A stretch of 40,537 nt of DNA from Sphingobacteriia bacterium. Its GTDB lineage: Bacteria; Bacteroidota; Bacteroidia; Bacteroidales; 4484-276. Within the stretch, counting starts at the first letter, position 1, and every line of letters starts with the position of its first letter. The position numbers were made by a program, and so were the translations under genes. Location of the stretch: positions 1-40,537 of the forward strand of contig RZYY01000013.1 in NCBI GenBank assembly GCA_009930115.1, in the 5' to 3' direction. Of the stretch, positions 1-7,832 are shown in pieces. A model generated the notes under the pieces. It made no database searches. It saw only the letters and a list, made by a program, of their open reading frames with translations, and was not told the origin of the DNA.

Positions 1-168
1 CTTAAAAAAGCCTTGGAATACCAAAAGCTGAATAAAGGAACCTGCTTTGTCGAAATAGTTGCCAACTGTCCGTCGGGCTGGAAAATGACTCCCGTTCAGT
101 CCAATAAGTGGATGGAAGAGCATATGTTCCCCTTTTACCCTTTGGGAGATATTAAAGTACCTCAATAA
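1..168 (+). CDS. 2-oxoacid:ferredoxin oxidoreductase, beta subunit (3' end only)
   Basis: Only the last 55 codons are inside the window, open in frame 1 from the first base to a TAA at 166-168. The tail contains 'CPSGWKMTP' and ends near 'PLGDIKVPQ', which resembles the C-terminus of the thiamine-diphosphate (beta) subunit of 2-oxoglutarate or branched-chain 2-oxoacid:ferredoxin oxidoreductases. These cytoplasmic enzymes oxidise a 2-oxoacid plus CoA to acyl-CoA and CO2 and reduce ferredoxin. The gamma-subunit gene follows 12 bases downstream, the usual gene order. The true substrate (2-oxoglutarate or branched-chain) cannot be decided from this fragment. Confidence 0.75.
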   Translation, partial: LKKALEYQKLNKGTCFVEIVANCPSGWKMTPVQSNKWMEEHMFPFYPLGDIKVPQ

Positions 169-180
169 AAACAGCTAATC

Positions 181-735
181 ATGACCGAAGAAATCATTAT
201 TGCCGGATTTGGCGGACAGGGCGTTCTTTCGATGGGGCAAATCCTTTGCTACGGAGGAGTGATGCAGGAAAAGGAAGTTAGCTGGATGCCTTCATACGGC
301 CCGGAAATGCGCGGAGGTACCGCCAATTGCACTGCCATCATCAGCGATGAGCCCATTAGCTCTCCCGTGCTGAACCGATTCGATACTGCGATAGTTCTTA
401 ATCAGCCTTCCATGGATAAGTTTGAACAGGCCGTGAAACCCGGCGGGCTTCTGATCTATGAAGAAAATGGCATGACACGCACGCCTACACGCAAGGACAT
501 TCATGTGTATGCCATTCCGGCATACGACACCTCTGTCAAAATGAACAACACCAAGGTGTTCAATATGATTGTCATAGGAGGCTTCCTTAAAATTAAACCA
601 ATTATTGAACTGGATAATGTGATTCGGGGACTTAAAAAGGTTCTCCCGGAGCGTTACCATAATCTGATTCCCCTTAACGAAGAAGCCATTCGTAAGGGAA
701 TGGAGATTATCGAGTTGAAAAGCAAGCCGGAGTAA
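181..735 (+). CDS. 2-oxoacid:ferredoxin oxidoreductase, gamma subunit (POR domain)
   Basis: This 184-residue protein is the gamma subunit that pairs with the beta subunit ending 12 bases upstream. It opens with a glycine-rich nucleotide/CoA-type loop, 'IIIAGFGGQGVLSMGQ', near residues 5-20. Then comes 'WMPSYGPEMRGGTANC' at about 39-54, a strong signature of the pyruvate/ketoisovalerate oxidoreductase gamma domain. The length is normal for a free-standing gamma subunit. The ATG at 181 is the first start after the upstream stop and puts the glycine-rich strand at the N-terminus. The operon ends here: a strong intrinsic terminator begins 20 bases after the stop. In anaerobic Bacteroidota this complex links 2-oxoacids, acyl-CoA and reduced ferredoxin. 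KorC and VorC-type proteins cannot be separated without the alpha subunit. Confidence 0.88.
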   Translation: MTEEIIIAGFGGQGVLSMGQILCYGGVMQEKEVSWMPSYGPEMRGGTANCTAIISDEPISSPVLNRFDTAIVLNQPSMDKFEQAVKPGGLLIYEENGMTRTPTRKDIHVYAIPAYDTSVKMNNTKVFNMIVIGGFLKIKPIIELDNVIRGLKKVLPERYHNLIPLNEEAIRKGMEIIELKSKPE

Positions 736-755
736 ATTTCCTGCTGCCCATTTTA

Positions 756-789
756 GGGACATGCCATTTAGCGCATGTCCCTTTTTTTT
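756..789 (+). terminator. Intrinsic terminator after the oxidoreductase operon
   Basis: A perfect 9-bp stem, GGGACATGC (756-764) with GCATGTCCC (773-781), has an 8-base loop and is followed by eight T residues (782-789). It ends the oxidoreductase operon. The T tract runs straight into a -7 promoter box for the next gene. Confidence 0.92.
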
Positions 790-796
790 ATTTTTG
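789..796 (+). promoter_or_regulatory. Bacteroidota -7 promoter box (TATTTTTG) for the retropepsin gene
   Basis: TATTTTTG matches the Bacteroidota -7 consensus TAnnTTTG and starts at the last T of the upstream terminator. The only -33-like element at about the right spacing is TTTA (767-770), which lies in the terminator loop. Transcription would begin at about 800-803, essentially at the start codon, so the mRNA may be leaderless. Confidence 0.5.
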
Positions 797-802
797 CCTT
801 GT

Positions 803-1231
803 ATGCAATCCATCCCTTTCTATAAGTCGTTTTTGCCAAACCAGGGCATGCAGTTGTTTGTCCATTTGCAATTAAATGGTCTTAAGGCCAATGCACTGAT
901 TGATACGGGTGCATCCAGGAGTTTGCTAGACTCGAACAGGGCCTCCTATTACGATGTTCCTGTAGAAGGACTTAATCAAGCCCGTTTGCTTACCGGAGTA
1001 GGAGGTGAGAGGATGCTGGTACCGCTTGCAGTGGTTCAGCAGGTTTCCCTTGGAGAATTGTCATTCGAGGAGGTGGCAATGGCATTGATAGACCTTTCTG
1101 CCCTAAATCGTTTGTATGCAAGTTTCGATTTACCAAGACTCGATATGGTTCTTGGTTCCGACCTTCTTTTTCGTATGCATGCACAATTGGACTACGGTGC
1201 TGGAATTCTGACCATAAGCAAATCAATATGA
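803..1231 (+). CDS. Retropepsin-like aspartic protease (clan AA), small cytoplasmic protein
   Basis: This 142-residue protein has the retroviral-protease-like fold. Residues 33-37 read 'IDTGAS'-type, with the catalytic Asp at residue 34. A glycine-rich flap ('TGVGGERM') follows in the middle, and the C-terminal hydrophobic-hydrophobic-Gly strand is 'VLGSDLL'. One such domain would have to dimerise to form an active site. No signal peptide is visible. An in-frame ATG at 761 lies inside the upstream terminator hairpin, before the only promoter box. The start was therefore placed at 803, giving an N-terminus 'MQSIPFYK' that resembles other Bacteroidota members. The substrate is unknown. It has its own promoter and is not part of either flanking operon. 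A second, degenerate copy of the same fold sits at the end of the OmpA-family protein at 5008-7470. Confidence 0.82.
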   Translation: MQSIPFYKSFLPNQGMQLFVHLQLNGLKANALIDTGASRSLLDSNRASYYDVPVEGLNQARLLTGVGGERMLVPLAVVQQVSLGELSFEEVAMALIDLSALNRLYASFDLPRLDMVLGSDLLFRMHAQLDYGAGILTISKSI

Positions 1232-1279
1232 GCATTGAAAATCCATAAGGTTTTTTTTCCAAACCAAAGAAAAATCAAC

Positions 1280-1287
1280 TAACTTTG
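1280..1287 (+). promoter_or_regulatory. -7 promoter box (TAACTTTG) for secDF
   Basis: TAACTTTG matches TAnnTTTG. Its last base is 30 bases before the secDF ATG, the same distance seen for several other genes in this window. No clear TTTG -33 element is seen 19-21 bases upstream. Confidence 0.6.
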
Positions 1288-1316
1288 CGGTCGCTTTTTA
1301 TAAAAATCATAATAAT

Positions 1317-4300
1317 ATGCAGAACAAAGGTTTGGTAAGATTCTTTGCCATTGCATTCGCACTGGTATGTCTTTATCAGCTCTCTTTTACCTTTTTTTCC
1401 AGGAAAGTTGAGCGAAATGCCCGCAAATATGCCCAGAGTGAACGTTTTGTGAACGAAGCAAGAACCATTGCCGGCGGAAATGAATTGCTTTTCCCGGTAA
1501 TACTTGATTCGCTTCAAAGAACACAGGAACAGTTCTATCTGGACTCCATGAAAAGCCGGGTTGTGTATAACATCGGAGTCAGAAAATATACCTACAGGGA
1601 AGTCAAGGAACGAGAACTGAACCTTGGCCTTGACCTCAGGGGCGGTATGAACGTGACCCTTGAGATCTCGGTTCCTGAGATTGTAAGGGCAATGGCTGGT
1701 TACACCAGCGATCAGTCTTTCAATGCTGCCATGGAACGTGCCATTGCCATGCAGCGGACCAGCCGGGATGATTTCATCACCCTGTTCGGCAGGGCTTTTG
1801 AGGAAGTAGATCCGGGTGCCAGCCTGGCCTATTTTTTCAGCACTCCGGAAACCCGTGACAGGATCAGCATTACAGCAACCAATGACGAAGTGCTCAGGGT
1901 ACTGCGCCGCGAGGTGAACGATGCCGTTGACAGGTCTTTCCAAATCCTTCGTACCCGTATCGACCGCTTTGGTGTTGCCCAACCCAATATTCAGAAACTT
2001 GCCACATCGGGTCGTATACTGGTTGAACTTCCCGGTATTAAGGAGCCTGAGAGGGTTCGCCGGCTGCTGCAGGGAACTGCCAGGCTGGAGTTCTGGGAAA
2101 CATACGAATTCTCTGATCTGTACAATTATTTCTGGGATGCCAACGAGCGCCTCAAGGATATGCAGGCCGGACGCAGTACTCAGCAGGAAACCACCCAGGA
2201 ACCATCAGCAGATGCTGCTGATCTTACCGAAACCGACGAAATTACAGCCGAAGCAGCAGCCCAGGCAGTAGAAGACACCCCCAGCCTGCTCGACTTGGTT
2301 TCTGGAGAGCTGGATCAGGCTTCTTCAGAAGACTTTGAGAATTTTGCCCAACAGAACCCCTTGTTTGCCTTTTTAACACCTGCCTTTGTACAGGATGAAA
2401 CCGGCAATATGTTCCCCGGTCGTGGTCCCGTAGTAGGGTACGCCGCTGTTCAGGATACTGCCCGCGTTATGAGCATGCTTCGCAATCCGCAAATCAGTAG
2501 TTTGTTTCCAAGAAACATGCGCCTGTTTTGGAATGTAAAACCTGCACGCGGAACCACTGATTTGCATGAATTGGTTGCCATAAGGGAGAGCACCCGCGAT
2601 GGAAGGGCGCCGCTTACCGGTGAGGTTATTACCGATGCACGCCAAGACTATAGCAATACGGGTCAGGTAGAAATCACCATGGCCATGAATGCCGAGGGTG
2701 CCCGCACCTGGAGGCGAATGACCGCAGACAATATTGGCCGTTCGATTGCCATCGTTCTTGACGACTTCGTGTACTCTTTCCCGACAGTTCAAAACGAAAT
2801 TTCCGGCGGCCGTTCCCAGATTACAGGACAGTTTACCATTCAGGAAGCCCAGGATATGGCCAACATCCTCAAGGCCGGTTCACTTCCTGCTCCTGCACGT
2901 ATCGTGGAAGAAGCCATTGTAGGTCCCTCCCTTGGTCGTGAAGCCATTTCAAGTGGTTTGATTTCCTTTGTGATAGCCTTTATTATTGTACTGATATACA
3001 TGGCCGTATATTATAGCCGGGCAGGTTTTGTTGCCGACCTTGCGCTTGTGGCCAACATCTTCTTCATTTTTGGTGTGCTTGCCTCTCTGGGCGCCGTACT
3101 CACATTGCCCGGTATTGCCGGTATCGTGCTCACTCTTGGTATGGCCGTGGATGCCAACGTAATTATCTACGAGCGTATCAAGGAGGAGGTGAGAGCTGGT
3201 AAAGGCATGCGCTTAGCCATCAGCGACGGATACAAAAATGCCTATTCTGCCATCATTGACGGCAACGTTACTACGCTGCTCACCGGTATAGTTCTTTATA
3301 CTTTTGGAACAGGTCCTGTACAGGGATTTGCTACTACTCTGATTATCGGTATTTTATCGTCAATGTTCTCGGCTATTCTCATTTCAAGAATAATTTTCGA
3401 TTATTATCTCAGAAAGAATAAAGCCATTGCTTTTGGCAATAATCTGACCAACAATGCACTTGCAACAGTGAATATTGATTTTCTCGGCATGCGGAAAAAG
3501 GCCTATATTCTGTCAACTGTTGTCATCATTATCGGACTGGGGTCGCTGGCACTCAGAGGAGTGAACTACGGGGTTGACTTTTCGGGAGGCAGGACGTATG
3601 TGGTTCGTTTTGACAATCCGGTAAACACCAATGAAGTAAGAGCAGCATTGGTTGAGCCTTTTGAGCAGCAGCCCGAAGTAAAAACCTTTGGTCCAAGCTC
3701 ACAGGTTAAGATCACCACAAAATACAGAATTGATGATGATTCTCCTGCTGTTGACTCTACCATTCAGCGTAAGCTTTATGATAACCTGAAAGTGTTTTAC
3801 AACGATCAAAGCATCACTTACAAGGACTTTACTGCCGAAACCGATGCTGAAAAGCTGATCGGTATTCTCAGTTCACAAAAAGTAGGACCAACCATTGCTT
3901 CCGACATCCGTAACCGTGCAGTGATGAGTATTGTAATTGCATTATTGGTTATTTTTGCTTACATTGCCATTCGTTTTAAACGCTGGCAGTTTGGTTTGTC
4001 GGGTGTAATTGCGCTGTTCCATGACTCACTGATCACCATCAGTCTGTTCTCTATATTTTATAATGTATTGCCATTCAACCTTGAAATAGATCAGGCTTTT
4101 ATTGCGGCCATACTCACCATTATTGGTTATTCAATCAACGACACCGTAATCGTCTTCGACCGTATCAGGGAATATCTTTTCCTGCATCCCAAAAAGCACC
4201 TGAAGACAAACATCAATGATGGTCTGAACAGCACACTTGCCAGAACTCTTAACACTTCGGGCACTACGCTTCTGGTATTGCTGATGATCTTCATTTTTGG

Positions 4301-4430
4301 CGGTGAAGTGATCCGTGGTTTTACTTTTGCACTCTTCATGGGTATCCTGGTAGGTACCTACTCTTCACTTTTCGTTGCAAGCCCCCTTGCTTACGATATG
4401 CTCATGAGCAAAAAGAAAAAACAATCCTGA
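1317..4430 (+). CDS. secDF: Protein translocase subunit SecDF (fused SecD-SecF)
   Basis: This 1037-residue inner-membrane protein fuses SecD and SecF. It uses the proton-motive force to help pull preproteins through SecYEG on the periplasmic side. An N-terminal membrane helix (about residues 8-27) is followed by the large P1 periplasmic domain, with the SecD motif 'LGLDLRGGMNV' near residue 103. The SecD membrane bundle lies at about 545-705, with 'VDANVIIYERIKEE'. SecF starts near 720, has 'GVDFSGGRTYVVRF' near 752, and ends with its own membrane bundle containing 'SINDTVIVFDRIRE'. The fusion is usual in Bacteroidota. An Ala/Glu/Thr-rich acidic stretch at about 285-345 interrupts the first periplasmic domain and is probably a disordered insert. 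A terminator follows the gene, so it is probably monocistronic. Confidence 0.97.
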   Translation: MQNKGLVRFFAIAFALVCLYQLSFTFFSRKVERNARKYAQSERFVNEARTIAGGNELLFPVILDSLQRTQEQFYLDSMKSRVVYNIGVRKYTYREVKERELNLGLDLRGGMNVTLEISVPEIVRAMAGYTSDQSFNAAMERAIAMQRTSRDDFITLFGRAFEEVDPGASLAYFFSTPETRDRISITATNDEVLRVLRREVNDAVDRSFQILRTRIDRFGVAQPNIQKLATSGRILVELPGIKEPERVRRLLQGTARLEFWETYEFSDLYNYFWDANERLKDMQAGRSTQQETTQEPSADAADLTETDEITAEAAAQAVEDTPSLLDLVSGELDQASSEDFENFAQQNPLFAFLTPAFVQDETGNMFPGRGPVVGYAAVQDTARVMSMLRNPQISSLFPRNMRLFWNVKPARGTTDLHELVAIRESTRDGRAPLTGEVITDARQDYSNTGQVEITMAMNAEGARTWRRMTADNIGRSIAIVLDDFVYSFPTVQNEISGGRSQITGQFTIQEAQDMANILKAGSLPAPARIVEEAIVGPSLGREAISSGLISFVIAFIIVLIYMAVYYSRAGFVADLALVANIFFIFGVLASLGAVLTLPGIAGIVLTLGMAVDANVIIYERIKEEVRAGKGMRLAISDGYKNAYSAIIDGNVTTLLTGIVLYTFGTGPVQGFATTLIIGILSSMFSAILISRIIFDYYLRKNKAIAFGNNLTNNALATVNIDFLGMRKKAYILSTVVIIIGLGSLALRGVNYGVDFSGGRTYVVRFDNPVNTNEVRAALVEPFEQQPEVKTFGPSSQVKITTKYRIDDDSPAVDSTIQRKLYDNLKVFYNDQSITYKDFTAETDAEKLIGILSSQKVGPTIASDIRNRAVMSIVIALLVIFAYIAIRFKRWQFGLSGVIALFHDSLITISLFSIFYNVLPFNLEIDQAFIAAILTIIGYSINDTVIVFDRIREYLFLHPKKHLKTNINDGLNSTLARTLNTSGTTLLVLLMIFIFGGEVIRGFTFALFMGILVGTYSSLFVASPLAYDMLMSKKKKQS

Positions 4431-4462
4431 TAATTGCAGATGTTTTAATAAAATGAATTTTT

Positions 4463-4498
4463 AGCCCCGACTATAAATGAATATGGTCGGGGCTTTTT
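4463..4498 (+). terminator. Intrinsic terminator after secDF
   Basis: AGCCCCGAC (4463-4471) pairs with GTCGGGGCT (4486-4494) around a 14-base loop and is followed by a T run (4494-4498). The 9-bp GC-rich stem is strong. Confidence 0.9.
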
Positions 4499-4501
4499 GT
4501 T

Positions 4502-4509
4502 TACCTTTG
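4502..4509 (+). promoter_or_regulatory. -7 promoter box (TACCTTTG) for the tatA-family gene
   Basis: TACCTTTG matches TAnnTTTG, comes just after the secDF terminator, and ends 31 bases before the GTG start at 4540. The spacing supports that GTG start. Confidence 0.6.
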
Positions 4510-4539
4510 CAGGCAATAAATCATTATTAATATATTGAC

Positions 4540-4908
4540 GTGGTCCTGGGATTTTTCAATATCAGCGGAGGAGAGCTTTTTATCATAGTACTGGTGATCT
4601 TTCTCATCTTTGGTCCGGATAAGATCCCGGAGATTGCCAGAATACTTGGCAGAGGGATTAGTGAAATCAAGCGTGCAACCAATGACATTCGCAGTGAGAT
4701 TGACCGGGAAACCGGAGAGATCAGGAGAACTGCCACCAAGGTCAAAAACGATATCGGGCAGGAGCTGCAGGAACTGAATCCGAAGATTGATATCCAATCC
4801 ACTAATCAACCGGGCAAACCTAAGGCTGATGAAACTGACGACCCGTATCACCTTAATGATGAGACAAAAACTGATGCACGATCCGATGGTAAGTTGAAGG
4901 AGCAGTAA
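4540..4908 (+). CDS. tatA: Sec-independent translocase component TatA/TatB family
   Basis: This 122-residue protein is a TatA-type component of the twin-arginine pathway, which exports folded proteins. It has a short N-terminus, one membrane helix ('ELFIIVLVIFLIF', about residues 12-24), then the hinge and amphipathic helix 'FGPDKIPEIARILGRGI', typical of TatA/B. A charged, probably disordered tail fills the rest. The start is GTG at 4540. There is a stop at 4528-4530 in frame and no ATG, and the promoter box lies 31 bases upstream. TatA and TatB cannot be separated by sequence alone; organisms with a single TatA-type protein are common in this phylum. No tatC is in the window. The OmpA-family gene begins about 100 bases downstream and may be co-transcribed. 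Confidence 0.88.
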   Translation: MVLGFFNISGGELFIIVLVIFLIFGPDKIPEIARILGRGISEIKRATNDIRSEIDRETGEIRRTATKVKNDIGQELQELNPKIDIQSTNQPGKPKADETDDPYHLNDETKTDARSDGKLKEQ

Positions 4909-5007
4909 ACACCGAATACTAAAGGTATGACTGCCTTCGTTTACCAATCACTTTTCGTTTTGGCATCATACGTAACAATAAACATCCTGGTTAGAGCAAA
5001 ATCGAAC

Positions 5008-7470
5008 ATGAAATCATTCCATAGTTTCTTTATCCTTCTGACAATCATACTGGTTTTATCATTTTTCGGATCAGCTAATGCACAAAGCCGAAAAGCACAG
5101 GCTGCCGACGATGATTTTGAAAACCTGAGGTATTCGCTGGCCATTCCCAAGTACAAAAAGGCCTATGCCCGTTCGAAGCGAAATAAGGTGGAGCGAAACA
5201 GGATTTCGTACCAGATGGCCGAGTGCTATCGTCTGACAAATCAGACCAAAAGGGCGGAAGCTTTTTACAAAAGACTGACGCGGGTCAACTACGACAGGAT
5301 TGAACCGCTGGTTTTACTGAGGCTGGCTGACATGCAGCGTGCCAACGGTGATTATGAAGATGCCCTGACCAATTATGAAACGTTTCTTGAACGTGTGCCT
5401 GATGATGAGCTTGGACTGACAGGGCTGGAGTCGTGTAAGCTGGCCATTGAGTGGGAAAAGAACCCTGCAAATTTCACCATTGAAAGTGTTAAAAAAATTA
5501 ATTCAAGAGAAAACGATTTTTCACCGGCATACAGCGATCCTACCGGAAGAGTAATCATTTTTACCACCAGCCGCGACGGTGTGGTGGGAAAGGATACGGA
5601 CGAATGGACAGGATTGAATTTTACTGACCTTTTCACCACGCGACAAGATACAAAGGACAACTGGAGTCAGCCGGTGAGCATCGACCAGACCGAAGCCATC
5701 AATACACCGTTCAATGAGGGACAACCTTCCTTCAATGCGAATTTCGGAAAGATGTATTTTACCCGTTGCGGACAGGAAAACCTGACTGTGAATGGTTGTC
5801 AGATTTATGTAACAAGTAAGCAGGGGAGGGGATGGAGCGAACCGGAGCAGATCGATCTTGGGGGTGACAGTACCTCTGTTTTCGGACATCCTGCCATCAA
5901 CCCTTCGGAAACGATGATGATTTTTGCCTCGACCAAGAAAGGAGGAGCCGGCGGAAGGGATTTATGGGTGGTAACGCGTGAAAATGAACGAGATCAGTTC
6001 ACTGCACCGAGAAATCTTGGAGAAGTAATTAATACCCGCGGGGACGAGCTTTTTCCATTCCTCAGGGGCGATTCTGTTCTGTACTTTGCATCAGACGGGC
6101 ATCCCGGTATGGGAGGTCTCGATATTTTTAAATCTGTAAAACAGGAAGACGGAAGCTGGGCTCCTCCTGTAAATATGAAGCCTCCTGTAAACTCCCATTA
6201 TGATGATTTCGGCATTTGTTTTCATCCCGATGGGCTCAACGAAGGCTTTTTTTCATCCGGTCGCCGTGGAGGCAGAGGAGGTGATGATATTTATTATTTT
6301 ATCAACCCGCCGGTAATATTTACCGTTAAAGGGAAAATACTTGACAACAATACTTATCAACCTGTCGAAAATGCTTTGGTCAGCCTGGTGAGCTCCGACG
6401 GTACAACAGTTTCGGTAAAATCGAATGCCGTGGGCTATTATGAGTTTGTTGACGAACAGGTGAAACCCAATGTAACTTTTGAAGTCATCGTTGAAAAAGA
6501 AAAGTATTTCACCGACAAAGCGATGGAGACAACACTGGGAATTGAAGCCAGTAAGGATTTTGAGATGAATTTCCAGCTTGAACTTATTCCTGCCGAACCC
6601 ATCCTGCTGCCTGAAATACTTTATGATCTGGCCAAGTGGGATTTAAAGCCCCAGTTTCAGGATTCACTCCAGGGGTTGATTAAAACGCTGGATGCCAATG
6701 AAACACTTGTGATTGAACTTGCTGCACATACCGACAGCCGTGGTACAGTTGAATCGAACGACATACTCTCCCAGCGAAGGGCAGAATCAGTCGTAAATTA
6801 TCTGATCCAGCGTGGCATTGATCCTGATCGTCTGATTGCCAAAGGATATGGTGAACGGGTACCGCGTAAGCTTTCAAATACCATCACCCGTGACGGCTTA
6901 ACTTTTGAAGGAGGAACCATTCTTACCGAAACATACATTGACTCCCTGCCGGATGTAAAAATGAAAGAAGCTGCCCATCAGCTCAACCGGCGAACAGAGT
7001 TTTCGATTCTGAGCAATGACTTTGTGCCAAAACCACGCATCAGAACTGAAGAAGCGGTTGTGGAAATCGTTACCGATCCTACCGAGCATACAGTAAAATT
7101 CAGAAAGACAACTACCGGTGCTGTTGAAGCAGATTGCATTCTGAACGGAATCACTTTCAGTTTTGTTTATAATGAAATGATCATCCGGCCGGCCATTTCA
7201 CTGGGGAGTGCATTGCGGCTGCTAAAAGACGGAGCCATTACCCGCACGGATTTTCAGGGTGATCCGGAACGTATATTTTTTGAAGGATCGATTGCAAACC
7301 GCTCTGTTTTTACGGCGAAAACACTCAGAATCGGAGGACTTACCCTCAATGATGTGGAGTTTCAGGTTGATCATCAGTTGAAAGGTCAGGTTTTGCTTGG
7401 TGAAATTACGCTGATGCAGTTTGGAAATTTTACCATTGACGAAGAAAAACAGGAAATTGTTTTTGAATAA
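5008..7470 (+). CDS. PorE-like OmpA-family envelope protein with a degenerate retropepsin-like C-terminal domain
   Basis: This 820-residue protein has a cleavable signal peptide (residues 1-26, ending 'GSANAQ'). The start was set at 5008 because the longer frame from 4927 places 27 extra residues before it. Order of domains: TPR-like helices (about 26-150), PD40/beta-propeller repeats (about 150-430), a carboxypeptidase-regulatory-like beta-sandwich starting near 438 ('FTVKGKILDNN'), and an OmpA peptidoglycan-binding domain (about 535-665) with 'HTDSRG' near 574 and 'NRRTEF' near 660. This order is that of PorE, which anchors the T9SS to peptidoglycan, though similar paralogues are common. 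The last 125 residues look like a retropepsin fold, including 'TLRIGGLTLNDVEFQV' and 'QVLLGEITLMQFG'. Where the catalytic Asp-Thr-Gly should be, the protein has 'FVYNEM' (near 719-724), so it cannot be an active aspartic protease. Confidence 0.85.
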   Translation: MKSFHSFFILLTIILVLSFFGSANAQSRKAQAADDDFENLRYSLAIPKYKKAYARSKRNKVERNRISYQMAECYRLTNQTKRAEAFYKRLTRVNYDRIEPLVLLRLADMQRANGDYEDALTNYETFLERVPDDELGLTGLESCKLAIEWEKNPANFTIESVKKINSRENDFSPAYSDPTGRVIIFTTSRDGVVGKDTDEWTGLNFTDLFTTRQDTKDNWSQPVSIDQTEAINTPFNEGQPSFNANFGKMYFTRCGQENLTVNGCQIYVTSKQGRGWSEPEQIDLGGDSTSVFGHPAINPSETMMIFASTKKGGAGGRDLWVVTRENERDQFTAPRNLGEVINTRGDELFPFLRGDSVLYFASDGHPGMGGLDIFKSVKQEDGSWAPPVNMKPPVNSHYDDFGICFHPDGLNEGFFSSGRRGGRGGDDIYYFINPPVIFTVKGKILDNNTYQPVENALVSLVSSDGTTVSVKSNAVGYYEFVDEQVKPNVTFEVIVEKEKYFTDKAMETTLGIEASKDFEMNFQLELIPAEPILLPEILYDLAKWDLKPQFQDSLQGLIKTLDANETLVIELAAHTDSRGTVESNDILSQRRAESVVNYLIQRGIDPDRLIAKGYGERVPRKLSNTITRDGLTFEGGTILTETYIDSLPDVKMKEAAHQLNRRTEFSILSNDFVPKPRIRTEEAVVEIVTDPTEHTVKFRKTTTGAVEADCILNGITFSFVYNEMIIRPAISLGSALRLLKDGAITRTDFQGDPERIFFEGSIANRSVFTAKTLRIGGLTLNDVEFQVDHQLKGQVLLGEITLMQFGNFTIDEEKQEIVFE

Positions 7471-7768
7471 TTAACCCTGGTCTGGTAATTTTAGATACCC
7501 ACCTGATCTCCTGAAGGGGGCTTATGCACACCCCTTAATCCCCTAAAGGGGGCTTACGCGCAAGAGAATATAGAGAAATACAGGAATAAATTTGAAAGAT
7601 GTTGCAATGCAATTGACCGGGAGACAGAAATACCTTTGGTCTTTTTCCTGACTGTTCTGATTTCAGTGCAGGCTGGTGTTTTTTACAATTTCCTGAATTC
7701 AGAAATTTCCGGACAATTCCGGGTTTCGTTTTATCAACTCTTTTGATCAGAAAAACCGACATATACTG
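7471..7768. other. Intergenic region with no supported gene
   Basis: About 300 bases between the OmpA-family gene and the converging giant gene. It holds the two-copy repeat at 7497-7561. The rest has no recognisable gene, promoter box or RNA. A 75-codon minus-strand frame here overlaps the repeat, lacks family features and is not called. Confidence 0.6.
7497..7561. repeat. Two tandem copies of a ~32-bp GC-rich intergenic repeat
   Basis: Copy one is at about 7497-7530 and copy two at about 7527-7561. Both share the core 'CCTnAAGGGGGCTTA' followed by a GC-CA tail, and the second contains CCCCTAAAGGGG, a short near-palindrome. I recall similar CCCCT/AGGGG-type intergenic repeats in many Bacteroidota genomes; this is not checked. 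Confidence 0.6.
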
Positions 7769-7809
7769 AAAAAGGAACGCCAGTTCCTGATATGCAGAGA
7801 CTGGCGTTC
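7769..7809 (-). terminator. Intrinsic terminator of the giant minus-strand gene
   Basis: On the minus strand, GAACGCCAGT (7809-7800) pairs perfectly with ACTGGCGTTC (7784-7775), followed by C and five T residues (complement of 7769-7773). It lies about 24 bases after the stop of the giant gene. Confidence 0.88.
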
Positions 7810-7832
7810 TGGTCAGTGGGTTTTTTTGCTGA

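Noticed and set aside
761-802. Longer start for the retropepsin gene
   Set aside because: The ATG at 761 lies within the upstream terminator hairpin and before the only promoter box.
292-813. 173-codon minus-strand frame
   Set aside because: It lies antisense to the oxidoreductase gamma gene and runs through a terminator; no family features.
7535-7762. 75-codon minus-strand frame in the intergenic region
   Set aside because: Overlaps the GC-rich repeat, has no promoter box and no recognisable product.
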